From Acidimicrobiia bacterium (GTDB taxonomy: Bacteria > Actinomycetota > Acidimicrobiia > Acidimicrobiales > Aldehydirespiratoraceae): a stretch of 64,000 nt of DNA. Below, piece by piece: positions 22,947 through 29,914 of the stretch (the first letter of the stretch is position 1; the number at the start of each line of letters is the position of its first letter). A program made the translations under genes and the position numbers. The notes beneath the pieces were generated by a model. That model was not told the DNA's origin, ran no database searches, and saw only the letters and a program-made list of their open reading frames with translations. The stretch is taken from NCBI GenBank assembly GCA_022819505.1, contig JAJEHD010000013.1, positions 62,001 through 126,000 of the forward strand, written 5' to 3'.

Positions 22947-25445
22947 ATGATCGGATCTCGATTCCTCAAGTCGACGCGGGCGGTTGCCATTGCGGGCACA
23001 GCCGTCGCCCTGCTCGCCGCGGCGTTGGCGCTGGCCGGCACCAGCACTGCGCTGGGCCAGGACACCGAGGACTGCGACATCGCGGACCTGGGCACTCTGG
23101 GCAGCGAGGCGGGCAGCCTGCTGGAGGCGCAGGGACGCTGGACGACCGAGGACTGCGACTCCCGTTTCAGACCAGGCAGCGACGCCCACACCTACCGGTT
23201 CCACCTCGAGGCGCCCGGACGCATCAGGATCGGCCTGTCGTCGGCTGTTGCCGACTCCTACATCTACCTGCTGGCCGACGACGGCAGCCGCATCACCGAC
23301 GACGACGACAACGGAGACGGCCTCGACGCCCGCGTCGAGCGCGACCTCGCGCCCGGCACCTACCTGGTGGAGGCCACCACCGTCGGCGGGCGCAGCCGGG
23401 GCCCAGCCGACTTCACGCTCACCGTGAGCCGGGTGGAGGGATGCGACTTCGTCGATCTCGGCACGCTGCAGCCCGGCGTCGACCTGACCGCGTCGGGAAC
23501 CTGGTCGCTGGACACATGCGGCTCGCGCATCGTGACCAGACACCCCGCCCACGCCTACTCCTTCAGCCTGCCCGAAGCCGCCCGCGTACGCATCGACCTC
23601 GAGTCCACCAACGGCAATCCCGTCCTGTCGCTGGGGTCGCTGGAGGGCGGGATCATCGCGGCCGACGACAACAGCGGCGACCGCGGCAACTCCCTCATCC
23701 GGGAGTACCTGCCTGCCGGCCTCTACTTCATTGAGGCGACCACCTATTACGCCCGGGACTACCAGCCGCTGAACGCCGAATTCACGCTCACCGTCCACCT
23801 CGTGGACGAGTTGAAACAGCAGATGGAAGCCCAGCTGAAGGTCCAGGAGGTCCGGACCCCGGCTGTGGTAGTGGCCGGCGATCCGTTCCCCGTCCACTTC
23901 CGGGTCGGCAACATCGGCGGGGGCACGCTGCCCGATGACGGCAGCCACGCCCGTATGTGGTTGTCCGGGCACGCCGGACGCGACCGGATCCTCAACCTCA
24001 GGGGGATATGGGATGCGGGCGTCGAGTACCACACCGGTGACGAGACCGCGAGCGGGTCGAGCACCGAGATCGACCAGATCACAGCCTTTGAGGCCACATT
24101 GAGCGAACACGGGCCGACGTGGATCTTCGTAGGGATCGTCGCCGACGACGCCGAGGGCAACGAACTCGGCTGGCACGGGCTCTGGCACAACCTGATGGTG
24201 CTGAGCGGACCGACCTTCGGTCCCGTAGACGTCAGCGTCGACGGCGCTGCTTACACGGTGACGGCGGAAGCCGACGCTGAGGGGAAGGTGACGACAACGG
24301 TCAGCGAGGTCGCGGACCCGGAGGCCGAGGTGGATCGAAACGTCGAGGCGAGGGCCATCTACGCGGCGGGCGTGCGCACACAACTGCTCGACGGCATCCT
24401 CGAACGGCCCGAGATCGCCGATCTGCCCACGATGGCCGAGCCGGAGCCGGTCAGCGTGCCGGATCCCTCGTCGAGCACGCTCCTCGAGGCGCTCGGTGAG
24501 CGGTTTGCCGGTGCGGACGGTGTCGCTGAGCTCCGGGCGGCTCTCACCCGCGGCGAGGCGATCAACCCCGTCACGGTCGAGGAGTCGGTGCTGGCGACAT
24601 CACGGTCGGCGCTGTCGCAGTACGCCACGATGGCGGCCTTCTGGACCTCGTTGCTCAAGCGGCTGGATTCCGGCGAGGCCCTGTCGTTCGACGACGCTCT
24701 GACGGTTCACTCCCAGCTCGCCTACGCCGAGCGCCTGATCGCTCCGGCGGTGGCCGCAGGCGAGATCGTCGCCGCTGCCCGAGCCGCCGATCGGGGCTGG
24801 GACGATCCGGCGGTGAAGGAGATGATGGCCGACCAGGAGACCTGCAGCCCAGAACCGGCCGCCCTTCGTGACGCGCTCAAGGCTGCCGGAGCATCGAACG
24901 TGGCCGCACTGCTGGCACTCGACGCGGAGATGCGCCTTAGTCGACCGGTCCATGGCCTGGCAGTCGACGGGGCGCTCTGCGGAGCCGCGGAGGCCGACAA
25001 CGCCAACTCCCGGTTCCTGCGGCGCTTGTCGATCAGCGGCAACTTCGAGCTCCGCAGGCTGCTCAGGCCCCTGACGGCGGCACTGGGGCCCGATACGCAC
25101 CAGTTGCGGATCATCGCCCGGATTGGAGACGACGGACGGGTCGAGCACGGCGTGGAGCTGGAAAGCGGCCGGCGAGTCCTCCCGCTGGAGCGGTTCCTCC
25201 CCGCCGACGTCCCGACGGGAAGATGGCAGCTGAGCGCCGAGGTCAGGGTATGGCCGGACCCGATCGGGAGGATCCGCTCCCGGCGCCTGGCCGACGGCCG
25301 CGTCGAACTCGGGTTCATCGGCGCGGACGGCTCCGAGATCAGGCCAGAAGTCGCCTACCTGGCAGCCGACGCTCCAACGGGTGTCTGGTTCTACAGCGGC
25401 GAGATCACGGTGCCGACCGTCTCCGTGATGGGCCGATCAAGCTAG
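22947..25445 (+). CDS. Secreted protein with two PPC-like domains and a CARDB-like domain (paralogue 2)
   Basis: Also 832 residues and alignable end to end with the preceding gene: same signal peptide type, two Cys-containing PPC-like modules, CARDB-like domain (V-V-A-G-D-P-F-P-V-H-F-R-V-G-N-I-G) and the same unnamed C-terminal region. That region includes a conserved tail block, L-R-I-I-A-R-I-G-D-D-G-R-V-E-H-G-V-E-L, and A-D-G-R-V-E-L-G-F-I-G-A-D-G. Small insertions and deletions compensate to equal length. It is a tandem duplication with divergence throughout, not a recent copy. No LPxTG or SLH anchor is seen, so the products are probably released or bound to other wall components. Function unknown. 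Confidence 0.7.
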   Translation: MIGSRFLKSTRAVAIAGTAVALLAAALALAGTSTALGQDTEDCDIADLGTLGSEAGSLLEAQGRWTTEDCDSRFRPGSDAHTYRFHLEAPGRIRIGLSSAVADSYIYLLADDGSRITDDDDNGDGLDARVERDLAPGTYLVEATTVGGRSRGPADFTLTVSRVEGCDFVDLGTLQPGVDLTASGTWSLDTCGSRIVTRHPAHAYSFSLPEAARVRIDLESTNGNPVLSLGSLEGGIIAADDNSGDRGNSLIREYLPAGLYFIEATTYYARDYQPLNAEFTLTVHLVDELKQQMEAQLKVQEVRTPAVVVAGDPFPVHFRVGNIGGGTLPDDGSHARMWLSGHAGRDRILNLRGIWDAGVEYHTGDETASGSSTEIDQITAFEATLSEHGPTWIFVGIVADDAEGNELGWHGLWHNLMVLSGPTFGPVDVSVDGAAYTVTAEADAEGKVTTTVSEVADPEAEVDRNVEARAIYAAGVRTQLLDGILERPEIADLPTMAEPEPVSVPDPSSSTLLEALGERFAGADGVAELRAALTRGEAINPVTVEESVLATSRSALSQYATMAAFWTSLLKRLDSGEALSFDDALTVHSQLAYAERLIAPAVAAGEIVAAARAADRGWDDPAVKEMMADQETCSPEPAALRDALKAAGASNVAALLALDAEMRLSRPVHGLAVDGALCGAAEADNANSRFLRRLSISGNFELRRLLRPLTAALGPDTHQLRIIARIGDDGRVEHGVELESGRRVLPLERFLPADVPTGRWQLSAEVRVWPDPIGRIRSRRLADGRVELGFIGADGSEIRPEVAYLAADAPTGVWFYSGEITVPTVSVMGRSS

Positions 25446-25452
25446 CGGCGCA

Positions 25453-25467
25453 GGCCCGTCAAGGGCC
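25453..25467. terminator. Short hairpin between convergent genes
   Basis: GGCCC and GGGCC form a five-base stem with a five-base loop between the stop of paralogue 2 and the stop of the convergent CDF exporter. There is no T-tract, so it is only a candidate terminator. Confidence 0.3.
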
Positions 25468-25485
25468 CCGGCGTCCAGATGCGGT

Positions 25486-26760
25486 TCAGTGATGGTGGCC
25501 GAAGAAGGCTAGCTTGCGCTTCTTGCGGGCCATCTGGCGCTCCAGCAGGTGGTCCACATGGTGGTCCTCGCTGTTGCATCCCCTCACAGAGGTCTCCAGT
25601 TGGATCGTGCTGTGAGCTATGCCGTGTTCTTCGTTGGCGACCCGCCGGAGCTGCCGCAGCATGTCGTCCAGGTCGCCGGCATGGTCCGGGTCGGCCAGGA
25701 CGTGAGCAGTCAGCGACACGTACCCGGAGGTCACCGTCCAGGCGTGCACGTCATGGATCACGGTCACGCCGGGGACGTCCTCCATGTCCGCGCACAGCTT
25801 GTACAGGTCGAGGTGCTCAGGAGTGCCCTCGACCAGCACCTGCAGCACCGACGTGACCAAACTCCATGAACTGGAGAGGATCAGCAGCGCGATCAGCACG
25901 CTGAGGATTGGGTCGACCATGGTCCATCCGGTGAGCATGATGACGATTGCGGAGATGACGACGGCCACCGAGCCCATCAAGTCGGCGATCACGTGCTGGA
26001 GGGCCCCTTCGACGTTGAGGCTGTGCTCCGACGCCCCGTGCAGCATGTAGGCCGCGACCAGATTCACGAGCAGGCCGATGAAGCCCACGATCAGGACCAG
26101 GCCGCCTTCGATCTCCGCGGGGCTGATGAACCTGTGGATGGCCTCCCAGATGATCCAGGCCGCGATGAGCCACAGCGACAGCGCGTTGACCGCGGCGGCG
26201 AGGATCTCGGCCCGGTTGTAGCCGTAGGTGCGCTCGGCCGACGCTGGCCGCTTGGCGATCCATATCGCGAACAGGGCCAGGCCGATTGAGGCGCTGTCGG
26301 TAAGCATGTGACCGGCGTCAGCCACCAGGGCCAGGCTGCCCGACAGGAACCCGAAGACGACCTCAACCACCATGAAGGAGGCCGTCATGGTGAGAACGCC
26401 AATGAGGACCTTCCGGGAGGTCTCCCTCAGGTCGTGGTGATGGTGGTCGTGGCCGTGGTCGTGGCCGTGATGATGGTGGTGACCATGCCCATGGTCGTGA
26501 TCATGATCATGGCCGTGATGATCGTGATCGTGGGAGTGATCGTGGTGGCCGTGATCATGCCCATGATCGTGGGAGTGATCGTGCCCGCAGTCATCACCGT
26601 GGGCGTGATCATGCCCCGCGTGCTCGCAGTCCTCAGGATGATCATGCGCGTGATCGTGCGCGCAGTCTTCGCCGTGGGCGTGATCATGCCCCGCGTGCTC
26701 GCAACCCTCCGGATGGTCGTGGCCGCGGCTCGTGGGAGAGCCGGCCTCAGCAGCGGCCAC
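25486..26760 (-). CDS. CDF-family zinc/cation efflux transporter with His-rich N-terminus
   Basis: A 424-residue cation diffusion facilitator. About 110 N-terminal residues are almost entirely His, Asp, Gly, Cys and Glu, with two copies of H-D-H-P-E-(G/D)-C-E-H-A-G-H-D-H-A-H-G. Six membrane segments follow. Zinc-site residues are visible as A-D-A-G-H-M-L-T-D in segment 2 and H-V-I-A-D-L in segment 5, the HxxxD/HxxxD pattern typical of zinc exporters. The cytosolic C-terminal domain ends in a His-rich tail. It exports zinc in exchange for protons. GTG 26760 overlaps the stop of the upstream gene by one base, so it is probably translationally coupled to the Fur/His-rich unit. Confidence 0.92.
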   Translation of the reverse strand: MAAAEAGSPTSRGHDHPEGCEHAGHDHAHGEDCAHDHAHDHPEDCEHAGHDHAHGDDCGHDHSHDHGHDHGHHDHSHDHDHHGHDHDHDHGHGHHHHHGHDHGHDHHHHDLRETSRKVLIGVLTMTASFMVVEVVFGFLSGSLALVADAGHMLTDSASIGLALFAIWIAKRPASAERTYGYNRAEILAAAVNALSLWLIAAWIIWEAIHRFISPAEIEGGLVLIVGFIGLLVNLVAAYMLHGASEHSLNVEGALQHVIADLMGSVAVVISAIVIMLTGWTMVDPILSVLIALLILSSSWSLVTSVLQVLVEGTPEHLDLYKLCADMEDVPGVTVIHDVHAWTVTSGYVSLTAHVLADPDHAGDLDDMLRQLRRVANEEHGIAHSTIQLETSVRGCNSEDHHVDHLLERQMARKKRKLAFFGHHH

Positions 26761-27068
26761 TATGCGGCGTTACAGCACTCTTCGGTGTGAATGTGCTCTT
26801 CGATGTCGCAGTGGTCGGCGTGATCGGCGTGCGAATGCTCTGGAACATCGCAGTGGTCGGCGTGGTCCGCATGACTGTGCTCGGGGACGTCGCAGTGGTC
26901 GCTGTGGTCGTGATCATCGTCGCAGTGGTCGGCGTGCGAGTGCTCTTCCATGCCGCAGTGGTCGGCGTGATCGGCGTGCGAATGCTCCTGCATGCCGCAG
27001 TGGTCGGCGTGATCGGCGTGCGTATGCTCCGGGTGGTCATAGCACGTATCGGTGTGGACATGGGCCAT
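26760..27068 (-). CDS. His/Cys-rich repeat metal-binding protein (possible internal start within the fur frame)
   Basis: From ATG 27068 this frame gives 102 residues beginning M-A-H-V-H-T-D-T-C-Y-D-H-P-E-H. It is made of about five copies of a 14-residue unit, xEHSHADHADHCxx, ending in E-E-C-C-N-A-A, a composition suited to zinc storage or buffering. It is in frame with, and forms the C-terminus of, the longer fur reading frame. However, AGGGAG (27080-27075 on the minus strand) lies six bases before this ATG, and the stretch upstream is AT-rich with a small CCGGC/GCCGG hairpin, so independent translation is likely. Known metallothioneins do not share this repeat as far as I can see. Confidence 0.6.
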   Translation of the reverse strand: MAHVHTDTCYDHPEHTHADHADHCGMQEHSHADHADHCGMEEHSHADHCDDDHDHSDHCDVPEHSHADHADHCDVPEHSHADHADHCDIEEHIHTEECCNAA

Positions 27069-27635
27069 TACGAACTCCCTGTTGGTTGTGTTTCCGGCGT
27101 ATGGAGCCGGGAATCGAGAGTGATTCTTGCCGATCTTAGTGTCATAACGCAAGTGATCGCGCGGAGGCTCGCACTTGGAGCAGTGGCCATGCAGGTCGAG
27201 CAGATGACGCAACGGGGTGAAAGCGGCCTGCCGGGCTGCCTCGGCGAGGTTCCGGTCGACCAGGTCCTCGAGCTCATCGTCCAGTTGCATGTCCTCGATG
27301 CTGCCGCAGGCCACGCACACAAGGTGGTGATGGTGGGACAACAGCGGTTCGGCCAACTCGAAGTGGGCCCGATCACCGCGGATCGAGATGCGGTTGACCA
27401 CACCGGCGCGTTCGAGCACTTCGAGGTTGCGGTAGGTCGAGCTGACGGGAAGATCGGGAGCGGAGGACGCTATCTCTGCCAGCGTGACCGGGTGTCCCGC
27501 GCCCGCAAGCGCCTCGACCAAGCGCCGACGCCCCCGGGTGTAGCGACAATCGTGTCGCGCCAGGCGCACCCGCACCATGGCGTGCAGATCTTGAAGGGCG
27601 GGAGTCAGGTCAGGCTCGCGTCGAGCATCAGGCAT
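26760..27635 (-). CDS. zur: Fur-family regulator, probably Zur, reading in frame into a His/Cys-rich tail
   Basis: A 291-residue open frame. Residues 1-155 are a complete Fur-type repressor: a winged helix (Y-T-R-G-R-R-R-L-V-E-A-L, L-P-V-S-S-T-Y-R-N-L-E-V-L), the metal motif S-H-H-H-H-L-V-C-V-A-C-G, and a second CxxC in H-C-S-K-C. Fur proteins normally stop about here. Instead the frame stays open through some 35 low-information, relatively AT-rich codons and enters the His/Cys repeat protein. Either the two proteins are fused, or the repressor stop was lost and both products are made. Zinc sensing is inferred from the divergent znuAB, the CDF gene downstream and the Zur-box-like palindrome at 27654. 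Start near 27635. Confidence 0.8.
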   Translation of the reverse strand: MPDARREPDLTPALQDLHAMVRVRLARHDCRYTRGRRRLVEALAGAGHPVTLAEIASSAPDLPVSSTYRNLEVLERAGVVNRISIRGDRAHFELAEPLLSHHHHLVCVACGSIEDMQLDDELEDLVDRNLAEAARQAAFTPLRHLLDLHGHCSKCEPPRDHLRYDTKIGKNHSRFPAPYAGNTTNREFVMAHVHTDTCYDHPEHTHADHADHCGMQEHSHADHADHCGMEEHSHADHCDDDHDHSDHCDVPEHSHADHADHCDVPEHSHADHADHCDIEEHIHTEECCNAA

Positions 27636-27653
27636 GAGACCATCGAATGTGAT

Positions 27654-27668
27654 TGATATCGATTCTCA
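27654..27668. promoter_or_regulatory. Zur-box-like palindrome between zur and znuA
   Basis: TGATATCGATTCTCA is a 15-base near-palindrome (TGA...TCA outer arms, ATCGAT core) resembling the actinobacterial Zur operator pattern TGAAAATGATTTTCA. It lies 18 bases upstream of the zur start and 50 bases upstream of the znuA start, so it could control both divergent units. TATAGG just downstream may serve as the znuA -10. Confidence 0.6.
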
Positions 27669-27718
27669 TTATAGGATCACTCCCACAGACCCTCGCCGCT
27701 CGCCAAAGGAGCCTAGTC

Positions 27719-28960
27719 GTGCAACGTTTCCCGAGCCTCCACACTTCCAGCCCCGCGGCCCGCTCGCGGCGATCCCGGATATGGACTGCGCACGCGGCAG
27801 TCGCCGTCTTGGCCATCGCAGCCGCCGCATGCGGCGGGGACGACGCAGGCTCCGTGGCCGCGCCGGAGGCCGAAGCCGCGGTCGAGACTCCGACGATCCT
27901 GGTCACCACCGGCATCTGGGCCGACATCGTGTCGAACGTGGCCTGCGGCGGACTGGCCGACATCGAGACGATCATCCCAGTCGGCGGCGACCCGCACGGG
28001 TACGAGCCCTCCCTACAGGACCGGGCCCGCATGGAGAATGCAGCCCTTGTGGTGGCCAACGGCCTCGAACTCGAGGAGGGCCTGGAGGACACTCTCGAAT
28101 CCGTCGAGGAGTCCGGCACTCCGGTGTTCCACCTCGCGGAGGGAATGGAAACGATCCCCTTCTCGTTCGAGGGCGGCCACCATGCCGAGGACGATGGCGA
28201 AGAGGGCCACGGCGACGAAGAGGACGAGGACGAAGAAGCCGAAGAGGGCCACGGCGACGAGGATGAAGAAGCCTCCGAAGAAGCCGAGGAGGAAGGCCAC
28301 CACGACGAGGACGACGAGGAAGAGGAAGCGGCCGAAGAAGCCGAGGAGGAAGGCCACCACGACGAGGACGACGAGGATGAAGGAGCCGAAGAGGAGGACC
28401 ACGGCGACGAAGAGGAAGGCCACGGCAGCGGGGGCGATCCGCACGTGTGGTTCGATCCCAACCGGGTGTCCGGGGCCCTGGCGAATCTGGCCCACGTCCT
28501 GACCGGGGACGTCGGCCTGGACCCGGCGGCGGTCGAGGCCTGCCTCACCAGCTACCAGGCGGAGCTGGAGGCGGTCGACGCCGATGTCGCCGCCAAGGTC
28601 GAGCAGCTCCCCGCTGCCAGCCGCAAGCTGGTCACCAACCACGAGGCGCTCGGATACTTCGCCGACCGCTACGGGTTTGAGCTGATCGGCACGGTCATCC
28701 CGACACCGGCCAGCATGGCCCAGGCCAGCCCCGCCGGACTGGAGGAGCTGGCCGAGATCATCGAGCACGAGGGAATCAAGGCGATCTTCGCCGAGACCCT
28801 GCACTCCGTCGACGACGTCGAGGCGCTGGCCGACCGGGTCGGCGACGTGGATGTGGTCACGCTCTACACCGGCAGCCTCGGCCCGCCAGGCAGCGGCGCC
28901 GAAACCTACGTCGACTTCATGCGCACCAACGCCGATCTGATTGTCGACGCCCTGGGCTGA
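27719..28960 (+). CDS. znuA: Zinc ABC transporter substrate-binding lipoprotein with acidic/His-rich loop
   Basis: A 413-residue ZnuA-type (cluster A-I) binding protein. A lipoprotein signal ends at Cys38 (I-A-A-A-A-C-G-G). Metal-ligand motifs of the family are present: G-D-P-H-G-Y-E-P (His93), D-P-H-V-W-F-D-P (His242) and T-N-H-E-A-L (about 309). Between the first two lies an unusually long charged loop, residues about 152-239, of Glu, Asp and His-Gly/His-His pairs. Zinc-specific ZnuA proteins carry a shorter His-rich loop here. GTG 27719 has AAAGGAG seven bases upstream. The loop DNA contains a 46-base direct repeat. It works with ZnuB 21 bases downstream. Confidence 0.93.
   Translation: MQRFPSLHTSSPAARSRRSRIWTAHAAVAVLAIAAAACGGDDAGSVAAPEAEAAVETPTILVTTGIWADIVSNVACGGLADIETIIPVGGDPHGYEPSLQDRARMENAALVVANGLELEEGLEDTLESVEESGTPVFHLAEGMETIPFSFEGGHHAEDDGEEGHGDEEDEDEEAEEGHGDEDEEASEEAEEEGHHDEDDEEEEAAEEAEEEGHHDEDDEDEGAEEEDHGDEEEGHGSGGDPHVWFDPNRVSGALANLAHVLTGDVGLDPAAVEACLTSYQAELEAVDADVAAKVEQLPAASRKLVTNHEALGYFADRYGFELIGTVIPTPASMAQASPAGLEELAEIIEHEGIKAIFAETLHSVDDVEALADRVGDVDVVTLYTGSLGPPGSGAETYVDFMRTNADLIVDALG
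28275..28377 (+). repeat. 46-base direct repeat inside znuA
   Basis: Identical 46-base copies at 28275-28320 and 28332-28377, period 57 bases, encode E-E-A-E-E-E-G-H-H-D-E-D-D-E in the acidic loop. The period is a multiple of three, so gain or loss of a copy keeps the frame. Confidence 0.85.
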
Positions 28961-28981
28961 GCCCGGCTAGAACATCCTGCC

Positions 28982-29869
28982 ATGGAGTTCCTGACGGACC
29001 CAGTGGCGTGGTGGATCGACCCGTTCACCACCAACGTGTTCATGCAGCGAGCCCTCTACGCGGGCCTGCTCGTGGTTCTCACCACCTCGGTCGTGGGCAC
29101 TTGGGTCGTGCTGAGGGGCATGAGCTTCCTCAGCGACGCCTTGGCCCACGGGGTGCTGCCGGGCATCGCGCTGGCCTTCATCATCGGAGTGGACACCTCC
29201 ATCGGCGCCTTCGCCGCGGCCTTCGCCATGGTGTGGGGGATCAACACGATCCGGAGCCACTCGCCGCTTCCTGAGGACACCTCCATAGGAGTGCTGTTCG
29301 TCGGGTTCCTGGCGCTGGCCGTCGCCATCATGTCCAGCTCGTCGGGGGCCTACACCGGCGACCTCACCCGCTTCCTGTTCGGCTCCATCACCGGCGTCAA
29401 CGCAGGCGACCTGCGCCGACAGGCCATCGCTGGGGCGATCTCGCTGGCCGGGGTGGCGATCTTCTACCGCGCCTTCCTGGTCATGACCTTCGACCAAGCC
29501 CAGGCCCAGGTGCTCGGCCTCCGTCCCCGCCTGGCCCACGGCATACTGCTGGTGCTGCTGGCCCTGTCGATCGTCGCGTCGTTCGAGGCGGTGGGGAACC
29601 TGCTGGTGTTCGCCTTCCTGATCGCCCCGCCGGCCACCGCGGTGCTGCTGGTGCGGCGGGTGCCCCGCATCATGGTCGTCGCGGCAGGAGTCGGGACGGT
29701 GTCAACGGTATTCGGTCTGCTGTTCAGCTACCACCACGACACCGCGGCAGGAGCCACCATGGCGCTCGCCACCGTCGTCGTGTTCCTGGCGGTGCTCACC
29801 GCCAAGGCGATGCTGGCTGCCGCAAGATCTCGCCGCGGACGCTCGCTCGCGGCCGCGGCGGCAGTCTGA
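28982..29869 (+). CDS. znuB: Zinc/metal ABC transporter permease
   Basis: A 295-residue ABC-3 family integral membrane protein with about eight hydrophobic segments. Typical blocks are L-R-G-M-S-F-L-S-D-A-L-A-H-G-V-L-P-G-I-A (including the metal-pathway residues after helix 2) and the late P-P-A-T-A-V-L-L coupling region. With ZnuA it forms a zinc import system, but no ATPase follows; the His-tailed ATPase at 10161-11063 is the only candidate in the window. The C-terminus is basic. The gene ends at a strong hairpin shared with ubiD. Confidence 0.92.
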   Translation: MEFLTDPVAWWIDPFTTNVFMQRALYAGLLVVLTTSVVGTWVVLRGMSFLSDALAHGVLPGIALAFIIGVDTSIGAFAAAFAMVWGINTIRSHSPLPEDTSIGVLFVGFLALAVAIMSSSSGAYTGDLTRFLFGSITGVNAGDLRRQAIAGAISLAGVAIFYRAFLVMTFDQAQAQVLGLRPRLAHGILLVLLALSIVASFEAVGNLLVFAFLIAPPATAVLLVRRVPRIMVVAAGVGTVSTVFGLLFSYHHDTAAGATMALATVVVFLAVLTAKAMLAAARSRRGRSLAAAAAV

Positions 29870-29874
29870 CCGGT

Positions 29875-29913
29875 CCAATCCGGGTCCGTTGCACCACGAC
29901 GGACCCGGATTGG
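29875..29913. terminator. Bidirectional terminator between znuB and ubiD-like gene
   Basis: A perfect 15-base inverted repeat, CCAATCCGGGTCCGT and ACGGACCCGGATTGG, with a nine-base loop fills the gap between two convergent stop codons. It is the longest perfect stem I noticed in the window. No U-tract follows, which is common in actinobacterial terminators. Confidence 0.8.
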
Positions 29914-29914
29914 G

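Noticed and set aside
22908..24383. 491-codon minus-strand frame across the second secreted paralogue
   Set aside because: A shadow of the intact paralogue; it shows no family motifs and a similar shadow exists over the first copy.
26427..26687. Thr/Ile/Met-rich minus-strand frame in the His-rich part of the CDF gene
   Set aside because: An alternate reading of the His/Asp codon repeats; low complexity with no start signal.
26308..27656. Hydrophobic Val/Ile-rich plus-strand frames that look like membrane or coiled proteins
   Set aside because: They are the complement of His/Asp repeats (GTG/GTC/ATG runs) and only mimic hydrophobic segments.
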